Part shown: positions 7,405 to 15,544 of the stretch, in pieces
How the letters are laid out: each line of letters opens with the position of its first letter
Position numbering within the stretch: position 1 is the first letter of the stretch
NCBI RefSeq assembly: GCF_000331775.1
Contig: NZ_CAPJ01000386.1
Span: 1-22,315 of the forward strand
Direction of reading: 5' to 3'
DNA: 22,315 nt
Source: Xanthomonas translucens pv. translucens DSM 18974
GTDB taxonomy: Bacteria > Pseudomonadota > Gammaproteobacteria > Xanthomonadales > Xanthomonadaceae
Position numbers and translations under genes: made by a program
Notes under the pieces: generated by a model
Seen by the model: the letters and a program-made list of their open reading frames with translations, nothing else
Told to the model about the DNA's origin: nothing
Databases searched by the model: none

Positions 7405-10400
7405 ATGAGCATTCCCGCGTCCCGCGTGCCGCTGCCGCAAGCCGACACCAGCCCGCTGCGCTTTGTCACCGCGGCCAGCCTGTTCGACGGCCACGACGCG
7501 GCGATCAACATCATGCGCCGGCTGATTCAGGCGCAGGGCGCAGAGGTGATCCATCTCGGCCACAACCGCAGCGTCGAGGACGTGGTGCGCGCGGCGCTGC
7601 AGGAGGACGCCGATGCGATCGCGCTGTCGTCCTACCAGGGCGGCCACGTCGAGTACTTCAAGTACATGGTGGACATGCTGCGCGAACGCGGCGCCGGCCA
7701 TGTGCGGGTGTTCGGCGGTGGCGGCGGCACCATCACCCCGGAGGAGATCGCCGAGCTGCAGGCCTATGGGGTGGAGCGCATCTACCACCCCAACGACGGC
7801 ATGAAGATGGGCCTGGTGGAGATGATCGAGGATGTGCTGGCGCGCGCTTCGCGCGGGCGGGACCCGGGACTCTGGACCCGGGACCCGGAACAAGCCGGCG
7901 CGCTGTTGCCGCACATCGACGACGAGATCGGCATCGGCAGGGTGTTGTCGGCGCTCGAGGATGGCGCGTTCTCCGAAACGGATCTGGTGCTGCTACGCAA
8001 GCAGTGGCAGTGCGGCCTGCCAGGCACCGCCGAGTCCCGAGTCCCGGGTCCCGAGTCCCGCACGCGGCGCACAGCGCCGGTGCTCGGCCTGACCGGCACC
8101 GGCGGCGCCGGCAAGTCGTCGGTCACCGACGAATTGCTCAACCGCTTCCTGGCCGGCTTCCCGCAGATGCGCATCGCGGTGGTATCGGTGGACCCGAGCC
8201 GGCGCCGCACCGGCGGCGCGCTGCTCGGCGACCGCATCCGCATGAACGCCTTGCGCAGCCCGCGCGTGTACATGCGCTCGATGGCCACGCGGCGCCAGCA
8301 TGCGGCCACCAACCGCGTGCTGAAGGACTGCATCGCGTTGCTGAAAGGCATCGGCTACGACCTGGTGATCGTGGAGACCGCCGGCATCGGCCAGAGCGAT
8401 TCGGAGATCGTGGATCTGGTGGATTTCCCGGTGTATGTGATGACCAGCGATTACGGCGCGCCGAGCCAGCTGGAAAAGATCGACATGCTCGACTTCGCCG
8501 AGCTGGTGGTGCTGAACAAGTACGACCGGCGCGGCGCCGAGGACGCGCTGCGCGACGTGCGCAAGCAGTGGCGGCGCAACCGCGCCGCGTTCCAGCTGGA
8601 GGACGACGCGGTGCCGGTGTATCCGACCATCGCCAGCCAGTTCAACGATCCCGGCATCAGCTGGATGTTCGTCAATCTGTGCCGGCTGTTGCGCGCGAAG
8701 CTGGGCCTCGCGGCGTCCGACCCCAGGGCCGAAACGACCGACGCCGCCCGCTGCGCCGCACCGTCGCCGCATTGCGATTTCCTGCCGCAGCTGGACACCA
8801 CGCTGAAGGAGCCGCGCGCCACGGTGCTGATTCCCGGCGCGCGCGTGCGCTACTTGGCCGAGATCGCCGAACAGGGCCGCGCGCTCAACGCCGGCATCGA
8901 GCGCCAGGCCGAGGCCGCCGACCGCGCGAAATCGTTCTGGCAGTCGCTGCACGCACTGCAGGACCCGCAGTTGCCCACGCAGCTGGAGCTTTACCCGGTC
9001 GAGGATCTGCAGCCGTCCGCCCGCGCCGCTGCGGTCGATGCGAGCCTGCTGCGGTTGCGCCAGCGCTATAACGACGCGCTGCAGACGCTGTCCAGCGAAT
9101 CGCTGAAGCTGCTGCGCGCGTGGCCGCAACGGCTGAAGTCGATCACCGACGAGGTCACCGAGTACGCAGTGCGCGGCAAGACGATCCGCGTGGAGAACTA
9201 CCGCCAGTCGCTGAGCCACCAGCCGATCCCGAAGATCGCCGCGCCGCGCTACAAGAGCTGGGGCGAACTGCTGCGCTTCCTCGGCAAGGAGAACCTGCCC
9301 GGCAGCTACCCCTATACCGGCGGCGTGTATCCGTACCGCCGCGCCGGCGAGGACCCGATCCGCATGTTCGCCGGCGAAGGCACGCCGGAGCGTACCAACC
9401 GCCGCTTCCACTACCTGAGCGTGGGCCAGCCGGCCGCGCGCCTGTCCACCGCCTTCGACAGCGTCACCCTGTACGGCGAGGACCCGGCGCCGCGCCCGGA
9501 CATCTACGGCAAGATCGGCAATTCCGGGGTCAATATTCCCACCCTGGACGACATGAAGAAGCTGTACTCCGGCTTCGACCTGTGCGCGCCGACCACCAGC
9601 GTGTCGATGACCATCAACGGCCCGGCGCCGATGATCCTGGCGATGTTCATGAACACCGCCATCGACCAGCAGGTGGAGAAGTACCTCAAGGCCGATGCGC
9701 AGCGCTGGGCGCAGGCCGAGCAAGCCCTGGATGCATTGTTCGAAGGCCGGCAGCGGCCGCGTTATCACGGCGCGCTGCCGCCGAGCAACGACGGCTTGGG
9801 CCTGGCCTTGCTCGGGGTCAGCGGCGACCAGCTGGTGGACGCGCCCACTTATGCGCAGATCAAGGCGCAGACCCTGTCCAGCGTGCGCGGCACGGTGCAG
9901 GCCGACATCCTCAAGGAGGACCAGGCGCAGAACACCTGCATCTTCAGCACCGAGTTCGCGCTGCGCATGATGGGCGACATCCAGCAGTATTTCGTCGAGC
10001 ACAAGGTGCGCAATTTCTATTCGGTGTCGATCTCCGGCTACCACATCGCCGAGGCCGGCGCCAACCCGATCAGCCAGCTCGCCTTCACCCTGAGCAACGG
10101 TTTCACCATCGTCGAGTACTACCTGGCGCGCGGCATGCGCATCGACGATTTCGCGCCCAACCTGAGCTTCTTCTTCAGCAACGGCATGGATCCGGAGTAC
10201 ACCGCGATCGGCCGCGTGGCGCGGCGCATCTGGGCGCGCGCGATGCGCGAGCGCTACGGCGGCAACGAACGCAGCCAGATGATGAAATACCACATCCAGA
10301 CCTCGGGCCGCTCGCTGCATGCGCAGGAGATCCAGTTCAACGACATCCGCACCACGCTGCAGGCGCTGTACGCGTTGTTCGATAACTGCAACAGTCTGCA

Positions 10401-11040
10401 CACCAACGCCTACGACGAAGCGATCACCACTCCGACCGAAGAAAGCGTGCGCCGCGCGGTGGCGATCCAGATGATCATCAACAAGGAGCTGGGGCTGAAC
10501 TTCTGCGAGAACCCGTGGCAGGGCAGCTTCATCGTCGAGCAGCTCACCGACCTGGTGGAGGAGGCGGTGTACAAGGAATTCGAGGCGATCAGCGAGCGCG
10601 GCGGCGTGCTCGGCGCGATGGACAGCATGTACCAGCGCGGCAAGATCCAGGAAGAGAGCCTGTACTACGAACACAAGAAGCACGATGGCAGCCTGCCGCT
10701 GGTCGGGGTCAATACCTTCCTGCCCAAGCAGCACGTTGGCGAGACCGCGACCCAGATCGAACTGATCCGCTCCACCGAGGAAGAGAAGGGCCAGCAGATC
10801 GCCAACGTGGACGATTGGCAGCAGCGCCGCAACGGCATTGTGCCATCGCCGCCGGAGCAGGCCGAAGCGTCGGGCCTGCCGGCTCCTGGCGATGCGGTGG
10901 GCCTCGGCTATCTGCAGCGTGCCGCGCGCGAGCGCCGCAACGTTTTCGCCGCGCTGATGCAGGCGGTGAAGACCCATAGCCTGGGGCAGATCAGCCACGC
11001 CCTGTACGCGGTGGGCGGCGAATACCGGCGCAATATGTAG
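7405..11040 (+). CDS. icmF: Fused isobutyryl-CoA mutase IcmF
   Basis: Coenzyme B12-dependent acyl-CoA mutase with its G-protein chaperone in one 1211-residue chain. The N-terminal B12 domain has DGHDAA (28-33; His30 is the likely cobalt ligand), SSYQGGH and GGGGGTI. The MeaI-like GTPase domain has Walker A GTGGAGKS (231-238), ETAGIGQ (324-330) and NKYD (371-374). The C-terminal mutase barrel starts near SYPYTGGVYPYRR (634-646), with active-site SGYHI (His880). Phe655 (RMFAGEG) and Gln842 (AQNTCIF) occupy the positions that are Tyr and Arg in methylmalonyl-CoA mutase, so isobutyryl-CoA/n-butyryl-CoA isomerisation is favoured. ATG 7405 is preferred over the more upstream frame opening because the B12 domain follows directly, though no strong Shine-Dalgarno precedes it. 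The chain is longer than the roughly 1,090-residue Cupriavidus enzyme. Two repeat-encoded inserts lie at about 152-161 and 210-220. Confidence 0.93.
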   Translation: MSIPASRVPLPQADTSPLRFVTAASLFDGHDAAINIMRRLIQAQGAEVIHLGHNRSVEDVVRAALQEDADAIALSSYQGGHVEYFKYMVDMLRERGAGHVRVFGGGGGTITPEEIAELQAYGVERIYHPNDGMKMGLVEMIEDVLARASRGRDPGLWTRDPEQAGALLPHIDDEIGIGRVLSALEDGAFSETDLVLLRKQWQCGLPGTAESRVPGPESRTRRTAPVLGLTGTGGAGKSSVTDELLNRFLAGFPQMRIAVVSVDPSRRRTGGALLGDRIRMNALRSPRVYMRSMATRRQHAATNRVLKDCIALLKGIGYDLVIVETAGIGQSDSEIVDLVDFPVYVMTSDYGAPSQLEKIDMLDFAELVVLNKYDRRGAEDALRDVRKQWRRNRAAFQLEDDAVPVYPTIASQFNDPGISWMFVNLCRLLRAKLGLAASDPRAETTDAARCAAPSPHCDFLPQLDTTLKEPRATVLIPGARVRYLAEIAEQGRALNAGIERQAEAADRAKSFWQSLHALQDPQLPTQLELYPVEDLQPSARAAAVDASLLRLRQRYNDALQTLSSESLKLLRAWPQRLKSITDEVTEYAVRGKTIRVENYRQSLSHQPIPKIAAPRYKSWGELLRFLGKENLPGSYPYTGGVYPYRRAGEDPIRMFAGEGTPERTNRRFHYLSVGQPAARLSTAFDSVTLYGEDPAPRPDIYGKIGNSGVNIPTLDDMKKLYSGFDLCAPTTSVSMTINGPAPMILAMFMNTAIDQQVEKYLKADAQRWAQAEQALDALFEGRQRPRYHGALPPSNDGLGLALLGVSGDQLVDAPTYAQIKAQTLSSVRGTVQADILKEDQAQNTCIFSTEFALRMMGDIQQYFVEHKVRNFYSVSISGYHIAEAGANPISQLAFTLSNGFTIVEYYLARGMRIDDFAPNLSFFFSNGMDPEYTAIGRVARRIWARAMRERYGGNERSQMMKYHIQTSGRSLHAQEIQFNDIRTTLQALYALFDNCNSLHTNAYDEAITTPTEESVRRAVAIQMIINKELGLNFCENPWQGSFIVEQLTDLVEEAVYKEFEAISERGGVLGAMDSMYQRGKIQEESLYYEHKKHDGSLPLVGVNTFLPKQHVGETATQIELIRSTEEEKGQQIANVDDWQQRRNGIVPSPPEQAEASGLPAPGDAVGLGYLQRAARERRNVFAALMQAVKTHSLGQISHALYAVGGEYRRNM
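7858..7888 (+). repeat. CGGGACY heptamer tract in icmF (first)
   Basis: About four and a half units of a seven-base repeat (CGGGACC, CGGGACT, CTGGACC, CGGGACC, CGG) lie inside the icmF frame. They encode RDPGLWTRDP in the linker after the B12 domain (residues about 152-161). Similar GGGACCC/GGGACTC repeats are familiar between genes in Xanthomonas. Because the unit is seven bases, gain or loss of one unit would shift the reading frame. Confidence 0.75.
8032..8061 (-). repeat. CGGGACY heptamer tract in icmF (second, inverted)
   Basis: Read on the minus strand this is CGGGACT, CGGGACC, CGGGACT, CGGGACT, C: the same heptamer as at 7858-7888 but in the opposite orientation. On the plus strand it encodes ESRVPGPESR (210-219), just before the GTPase domain. 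The 143 bases between the tracts encode a conserved-looking IcmF segment (DDEIGIGRVLSALEDGAF). Confidence 0.75.
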
Positions 11041-11213
11041 GCCGCCGACGATTGCAGGCGCCGGCGGTGGTGCGGTTGCTGGCCGTGTTGCATTCCATGG
11101 CCTGTCTGCCATTCGCCGCTGTCTCGCTCACGGCTTCGCCTGCGTCTGGGCGCCATTGCGGCCGCTGCCTGGGATGGCCGATAGTGAGGCATCGACGAAC
11201 GGGGAGACGGCAT

Positions 11214-11693
11214 ATGCAGGCATGGGGATGGGTGTTGTTGATGGCCTGTGCGGCGACGGCGCGCGCCGCGGAGCCGAGTGAGGACGGAACTGCCGGACCG
11301 CTGTTCGACACGGTCGCGGCGCTGGATCAGCGCCTGTTCGGCTCCTACAACACCTGCGAGCTGGCGACGTTCGAGCAACTGTTCGTGCCCGACGTGGAGT
11401 TCTATCACGACCAGGGCGGTGTCACCTGGGACCGCAAGAGTGTCGTGGACAACACGCGCAAGTGGATCTGCGGCAAGGTGCGCCGCGAATTGGTGGACGG
11501 CACGCTGCGGGTCTATCCGGTCAAGGACTTCGGCGCGATAGAGGAAGGCGAGCATCGCTTCTGCGAGCTGGCCACCGGCCGTTGCGAGGGTATCGCCAAA
11601 TTCGTGATGGTGTGGCGCCAGGACCAGGACGGCTGGAAGCTGACGCGGGTGCTCAGCTACGGCCATCGCGCGGCCACTTCGCCGGTGCCTTGA
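11214..11693 (+). CDS. Exported NTF2-like / DUF4440-type protein
   Basis: 159-residue protein with a Sec signal peptide (MQAWGWVLLMACAATARAA, cut near residue 19-20), so periplasmic or secreted. The mature part fits the nuclear transport factor 2 fold as in DUF4440: an N-terminal helix with ALDQRLFGSYNTCELATFEQLF, then DVEFYHDQGG, a pattern in which the domain is a small cone-shaped pocket, and a closing strand FVMVWRQDQDGWKLTRVLSYGH. Cys residues at CEL, CGK, FCE and RCE could form disulfides. ATG 11214 is chosen because GGGGAG lies seven bases upstream and the signal peptide starts there; the open frame back to 11052 is not needed. Enzymatic or binding role is unknown. Confidence 0.85.
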   Translation: MQAWGWVLLMACAATARAAEPSEDGTAGPLFDTVAALDQRLFGSYNTCELATFEQLFVPDVEFYHDQGGVTWDRKSVVDNTRKWICGKVRRELVDGTLRVYPVKDFGAIEEGEHRFCELATGRCEGIAKFVMVWRQDQDGWKLTRVLSYGHRAATSPVP

Positions 11694-11844
11694 GCGTGCG
11701 CGGCGGCGTGGCGCGGTCGCCGGGCGTTCGCCTGCAGGCAGTCGCCGACGTTCAAGCAAGAAATGGCGCGCCATGTTTGAATGCCCTGGCGCGCCTGGAC
11801 AGGGATGCGCCTCCGGCCGGGTGGGGGACTTGGCGACTTCGCGG

Positions 11845-12915
11845 ATGAAGATGATCGTGCCGTCGATGTGGATTGCAGGCGTTGCCGTCGCACTGCTGCT
11901 TGGCATCGGTGGCTGGATGTGGCGGCGTGGACGCCAGCGCGGAACGGCGGCACCGACCGTCGTCGCACTGTCTGCGCACAGTGCCATCGCCGAAGATGCC
12001 GGCGCGGATGCAGCGATTGCGGTGGAGTCCGGGCATGGCGTGGCTGCAGCTGTCGCCGAACTCTCTGGCGAACAGGAAGCGGCGCTGCTACTGCGCCTGT
12101 ACGCGCTGGCGTTCGCCGACGCGCCTGCACCCGAACCGGGCGCGGCATCACGCGCCGCGCAGGCCGAGGTCGCCGCCGCTGCGGTGGCGGTGCTGGCGCG
12201 TCTCGACGCGCATCCGCGCTATACGCCGCGCCGCCCGCAGCTGTTGCCGCAGCTCACCCGCGTGATCAACGATCCCGATGCCGGCGCGCAGGCCATCGCC
12301 GCGATTCTCGGCCAGGATCCGGCACTGGCCGGCAATCTGCTGCGCATCGCCAACAGCAGCGCCTACCGCCGCCAGGCTGAGCCGATCGAGAATCTGGAGC
12401 GCGCGGTGGCCTTGCTCGGCACCAAGGGCCTGCGCCAGATTGTGCTGGCCGCACTGCTGCAACCGGTCATCGCCGACGACGGCAGCGTGTTCGGCCGCTG
12501 CGCCGCGCTGCTATGGGAGCACACCTTGCTGTCGGCCAAGGCCACGGCTCGCCAAGCCGAGGATGCAAAGCGCGAGGATCCCGCGGCGGCGCAGCTGCTG
12601 GCGCTGTTGTATGGATTGGGCGCGGTCGCGGTGGTGCAGGTGCTGCGCGATGCGTATGCCAGGCATGCCGCAGTACCTTCGGATCCGGACCTGGTCGCGG
12701 GCATGCTCGCAATGTGGTCGGCGCCGTGCGCGAAGGCCATCTCGGCGGACTGGGGGCTTTCCTCGCGGATGCAGCGGGCGCTCGAGGAGCAGGGCGCTGC
12801 GGCGGCGCTGCAGCCTGGCGATGCACTGGCGCGCGCGCTGCGCCGCCAGCGCGCGCTGGCCGCTGCCGACATGTTGGCGCTGTACGAGCGCCAGCGCGAA
12901 GCCGAGGCGCAATGA
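11845..12915 (+). CDS. Membrane-anchored HDOD-domain protein
   Basis: Predicted signalling or regulatory protein of 356 residues. A single N-terminal membrane segment (WIAGVAVALLLGIGGWMW) is followed by RRGRQRG and an Ala-rich linker, placing the rest in the cytoplasm. The HDOD core covers about residues 130-300, with the features LPQLTRVINDPDAGAQAIAAILGQDPALAGNLLRIANSS and AVALLGTKGLRQIVLAALL. The metal-binding HD pair of true HD phosphohydrolases is missing; the equivalent region reads LLYGLGAVAVV, as is normal for HDOD. The start is uncertain: ATG 11845 is used, ATG 11851 and 11866 are possible, and none has a strong ribosome-binding site. The gene follows the NTF2-like gene by about 150 bases in the same direction. 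HDOD proteins in Xanthomonas often take part in motility and signalling, but the target here is unknown. Confidence 0.85.
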   Translation: MKMIVPSMWIAGVAVALLLGIGGWMWRRGRQRGTAAPTVVALSAHSAIAEDAGADAAIAVESGHGVAAAVAELSGEQEAALLLRLYALAFADAPAPEPGAASRAAQAEVAAAAVAVLARLDAHPRYTPRRPQLLPQLTRVINDPDAGAQAIAAILGQDPALAGNLLRIANSSAYRRQAEPIENLERAVALLGTKGLRQIVLAALLQPVIADDGSVFGRCAALLWEHTLLSAKATARQAEDAKREDPAAAQLLALLYGLGAVAVVQVLRDAYARHAAVPSDPDLVAGMLAMWSAPCAKAISADWGLSSRMQRALEEQGAAAALQPGDALARALRRQRALAAADMLALYERQREAEAQ

Positions 12916-13025
12916 AACAGGACGGCAAGGCGATGCAGGCGCGCAACGGCGTACGCCAACCAGACAACCAGCAGTGCAAAGCGTGGCAGCGCCAACCGCG
13001 TTGCGCAGCAAGGTCAAGCTGCAGC

Positions 13026-13514
13026 TCAGCGTAGCGGCACGTCCGCGACCTTGTCCTGATAGTCCCGCTTGGGATCGATGCCGAACAGCACTTTAATCCC
13101 GGCCACCAGGCTGGAGCCGTTGAGCCAGATCTGCGCGTGGTCCGGATCCAGGCGCAGCAGCGCCAGTTTGGGATCGTCCTTGCCTTGCTCGTACCAGGCG
13201 TCGATGAAGCCGTTCCACAGGCGTTCGATCACCGCCTGGTCGTTGTCCACGCTGAGCGTGCCGCTGATGCTGGCGAACAGGTCGTGGTCCTTGGCGCTGA
13301 ACGCGGCGATCACCCGCTGGCTCTGTGACAGTTTCTGCACCAGGGCGTTGTCCTTGGAGGTGAAGAACCAGATCGGGCCGCCACGCTCGCCTTCGAATTG
13401 CGCGGTCATCGGCCGCGCGTGGCCGTCTTCGACGCCGTTCAGGCCGAGCATGACCGTGCGGTCGGACTTGAGCGCCTTCCAGAATTTCTCTTCCAGTTCC
13501 TGCGGGCTGGCCAT
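13026..13514 (-). CDS. General stress protein 26-like FMN-binding protein
   Basis: 162-residue protein of the pyridoxamine 5'-phosphate oxidase-like split-barrel family, related to general stress protein 26. A Xanthomonas citri homologue has a solved structure with bound flavin. Family regions seen: MASPQELEEKFWKALKSDRTVMLGL at the N-terminus, ARPMTAQF, GGPIWFFTSKDNALV and the central strand VIAAFSAKDHDLFASISGTLSV. WNGFIDAWYEQGKDDPKLALLRLDPDHAQIW follows. No signal peptide, so cytosolic; likely binds FMN as a dimer. ATG 13514 has GGAG six bases upstream and gives the expected N-terminus, whereas the open frame continuing to 13727 adds an unlike sequence. It is transcribed divergently from the lipase gene across 338 bases. 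The physiological reaction is not established. Confidence 0.9.
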   Translation of the reverse strand: MASPQELEEKFWKALKSDRTVMLGLNGVEDGHARPMTAQFEGERGGPIWFFTSKDNALVQKLSQSQRVIAAFSAKDHDLFASISGTLSVDNDQAVIERLWNGFIDAWYEQGKDDPKLALLRLDPDHAQIWLNGSSLVAGIKVLFGIDPKRDYQDKVADVPLR

Positions 13515-13852
13515 GCGGATCTCCGATAGGGCTTGAATGTCTGTCGCTACTGTGCCGCGCCGCGCGCGCGCGCGCCGTGACGGACACGTTGACGAAGCGT
13601 GTAGGGCACGGCGGATGACGCCGCCCGATGGCGGCGGCGAGCATGCGCGCCGTTGTTCGCCGCGGTAGACAAGCGTTGCCGCGTGGCGGCGATGGGATCG
13701 GGATCGAACACATGTCACGCCCGCCAATGGTGACTACATGTCTGGCGCGCGCGGTGTGCGCACGCCTTCCATCTCAACGCTGGTACCGTTTGCCGCGAAT
13801 GCCCGCATCGCGGTCGCCGCTGCCGCCTGCTTCCGGTAAAGAATGCTCGACG
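13515..13852. other. Divergent intergenic region (stress protein / lipase)
   Basis: 338 bases without a credible gene, expected to hold promoters in both directions. It contains a tract of alternating CG (13561-13574, seven CG steps) that could adopt Z-DNA. It also holds an imperfect inverted repeat with arms ACATGTCAC (from 13709) and GTGACTACATGT (ending 13741). I could not assign a -35/-10 pair with confidence. Confidence 0.5.
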
Positions 13853-14824
13853 ATGCGTGCGATTCCGCAAACCCAAGCCCCGCTGGATCCGTCGTTGACG
13901 CTGGCGATGGCCCAGGCCAGCATCGCCGCATATGCGGCCTTCGAGGGCAAGCCGGTGCTGGCGCCGTGCAACTATCGGCTGGTCGCCCGCTGGTCCGGCT
14001 GGGACGGCGATCCGTTCGGCGGCAGCGAAGAACTGTTCGGCCTGCTGTTCCAGTCCACCGAGGACGCCGCTACCTGCCTGTTCGCGTTCCGTGGCACCGA
14101 TTCGGATCTGGACGTGTACGAGGACCTAGACTTCAGTACCGCCGATTTCGTCCCCAGCGCCGGCACGGTCACGCCGACGCCGCGGGTGTCGGCGGGCTTC
14201 TACCGCATCTACGACGGCAAGAGCGGCAGCATGCGCGCTTCGATGCGCGAGCAGGTGTTCGCACTGCTGGCGCACTTCGCGCCGAGTCAGGTGTATGTCA
14301 CCGGCCACAGCCTGGGCGGCGCGCTAAGCCAGTTGTTCTCGCTGGATCTTGCGCTCAGCCAGCCGGCCGTGCGTGCCTGCAACATCAATTTCTGCAGCCC
14401 GATGGTCGGCCAGGCGAGCTGGGGCCAGGCCTATGCGCAGTCCATCGCTGCGGCGGACAGCACGCGCTGCTTCAACTACTGGGACTATGTTCCGTCACTG
14501 CCGCCATCGACATTCGACTACGTGCCGGTGGGGCAGGAGTTGCGTGCCGCCCACGACGTGCGCGGCGCCCTGTTCGTGCATCCGCTGTCGCGACACGCCA
14601 TCGCCAACATGCAGACGGTGCTGCAACACGCGCTGCCGCTTACGCCGCAGCTCTGGTCCGGCACCTTCCCGGACTGCGCGGATCCGCGGCGGCTGATGCT
14701 CAGCCAGGTGCCGCCGATGCAAGCGCAGCCGGCATGGGCTGATGTCGAGCTGGGCGCGCGCGGCTCAGAACGGCTGCCGGGGTTGGCGCCGTGCCAGCCG
14801 GTACCGGCGAGCGCGGCCGGATGA
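13853..14824 (+). CDS. Class 3 lipase family alpha/beta hydrolase
   Basis: 323-residue predicted triacylglycerol lipase or esterase of the lipase class 3 (fungal Rhizomucor-type) family. The nucleophile elbow is VTGHSLGGALSQL with Ser153. Catalytic Asp is probably Asp211 in NYWDYVPSLPP and His is His248 in LSRHAIANM, giving the Ser-Asp-His order of the family. LFAFRGTDSDLDVYEDLDF (about 81-99) is the characteristic strand and acidic loop before it. No signal peptide is seen from ATG 13853, so location is uncertain. The start is chosen by domain position and only a weak ribosome-binding site precedes it. Upstream in-frame starts give a basic sequence with no signal-peptide character. This enzyme type does not need a Lif chaperone, so it is not the partner of the truncated chaperone at 6043-6600. 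Confidence 0.9.
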   Translation: MRAIPQTQAPLDPSLTLAMAQASIAAYAAFEGKPVLAPCNYRLVARWSGWDGDPFGGSEELFGLLFQSTEDAATCLFAFRGTDSDLDVYEDLDFSTADFVPSAGTVTPTPRVSAGFYRIYDGKSGSMRASMREQVFALLAHFAPSQVYVTGHSLGGALSQLFSLDLALSQPAVRACNINFCSPMVGQASWGQAYAQSIAAADSTRCFNYWDYVPSLPPSTFDYVPVGQELRAAHDVRGALFVHPLSRHAIANMQTVLQHALPLTPQLWSGTFPDCADPRRLMLSQVPPMQAQPAWADVELGARGSERLPGLAPCQPVPASAAG

Positions 14825-15255
14825 GCGCGGCCGCGGCGCGTCCCCCTGCCGTGGCGAGGCTGTTGCCTGCGGCACAGCAAGGCGCCGGACCGGTGTCACA
14901 CACTGCGCTGTCAGTCCCAGCGTGTTCCAGGAGTAAGCCGATGGCATCGTTCGATCTGTCCTCCATTCCGCCGGCCACCCGCGTCGCTTGAGTGGCGCAG
15001 GCAAGCCGACAGTACCCGCCGCGTTGCACATGCGGCGCCTCAGCGCTGGCTGGCAGCGCCGACGATACGATCGACGATCCGCGCAGATCGCGCGCTACGG
15101 CGAGTGGGTGACAGGGTGCATCGACACTGCCTCGCGCAGCCGCCAGAGGCATGCGCTGTCGCGCATCGACAGGCCGGCATGGGGCGGCCTTCGGCTTGTA
15201 AAACCGTACGCCTTGGTGGCGGGAGCCGGCGCGTGACCGGTTCCGCCGGCGCTGC
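14825..15255. other. Intergenic region between lipase and the AKPNY gene
   Basis: 431 bases between convergent genes. The only notable item is a 16-codon ORF at 14941-14991 with a good ribosome-binding site, listed separately. Longer open frames on either strand lack recognisable content or a good start. No intrinsic terminator with a U run is evident. Confidence 0.5.
14941..14991 (+). CDS. Possible 16-residue ORF or gene-start remnant
   Basis: ATG 14941 follows AGGAG with seven bases between (AGGAGTAAGCCG-ATG) and encodes MASFDLSSIPPATRVA before TGA. The strong initiation site with so short a frame suggests either a micropeptide or leader, or the surviving 5' end of a decayed gene. I recognise no family, and the following 250 bases give no clear continuation in another frame. 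Confidence 0.25.
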   Translation: MASFDLSSIPPATRVA

Positions 15256-15408
15256 TCAGTTGCCGCTGTCGGGCGTCTTCGCTTCGGCGTCCGCTGCGGC
15301 CTTGGCCGCCTCGCGGGCTTCGCGCTTGCGCGCGTCCTTCTCGTCCTGCTGTTTCTTCTTGGCGATTTCGCGCTGACGTTTTTCGAAGGAATAGTTGGGC
15401 TTTGCCAA
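15256..15408 (-). CDS. Small basic conserved protein (AKPNYSFEK type)
   Basis: 50-residue protein with a TTG start: MAKPNYSFEKRQREIAKKK followed by a Lys/Arg/Glu/Ala-rich helix (DEKDARKREAREAAKAAADAEA) that should be charged, extended and possibly coiled-coil. Proteins with this N-terminus are widespread in xanthomonads and have no known function; they are usually annotated as hypothetical. The TTG at 15408 is chosen because AGGT lies six bases upstream, a -10-like TACACT lies about 33 bases upstream, and the conserved N-terminus begins exactly there. The frame extends back to 15534 but that portion overlaps the promoter. It lies 3' of protease copy 1 on the same strand (136 bases apart). The same promoter, TTG and first codons are duplicated at 17361. 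Confidence 0.8.
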   Translation of the reverse strand: MAKPNYSFEKRQREIAKKKQQDEKDARKREAREAAKAAADAEAKTPDSGN

Positions 15409-15441
15409 GTGGATACCTGCCGTGTGTGAGATGGGGCCCAC

Positions 15442-15447
15442 AGTGTA
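15442..15447 (-). promoter_or_regulatory. Putative -10 box of the AKPNY gene
   Basis: Minus-strand TACACT, in the context GTTACACTG, is 33 bases upstream of the TTG start at 15408. The corresponding position in the duplicated copy reads TACACA (context GTTACACAG). The -35 region is poor. Retention of the element in both copies gives modest support. Confidence 0.35.
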
Positions 15448-15544
15448 ACCCCTGTGTGCCGGGGTGGTGGCGGGCGCCATGGACAGGACACGCGCATCGC
15501 GTGGCCTGTCCAGGTCCAGGAGTACGGCCCTCACGGGCCTTGGC

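Noticed and set aside
7993..11112. 1039-codon open frame on the minus strand opposite icmF
   Set aside because: Antisense shadow of IcmF; low-complexity Ala/Arg/His-rich translation with no recognisable domain.
11763..11798. Two GGCGCGCC palindromes near the HDOD gene start
   Set aside because: Eight-base GC palindromes are expected often in DNA of this composition; no further structure or conservation evidence.
13655..13684. Possible PIP box (TTCGC-N15-TTCGC) upstream of the lipase
   Set aside because: The second half reads TTGCC, not TTCGB, so there is no basis to propose HrpX control.
14988..15236. 82-codon plus-strand frame starting at TTG overlapping the 16-codon ORF stop
   Set aside because: The TTGA overlap looks like translational coupling, but the sequence has no recognisable content and its codon positions do not show the strong GC bias of neighbouring genes.
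15425..15445. Clp/CRP-like site TGTGAG...CCCACA upstream of the AKPNY gene
   Set aside because: Spacer is not six bases and the second half-site is imperfect; the equivalent position in the duplicated copy is degraded.
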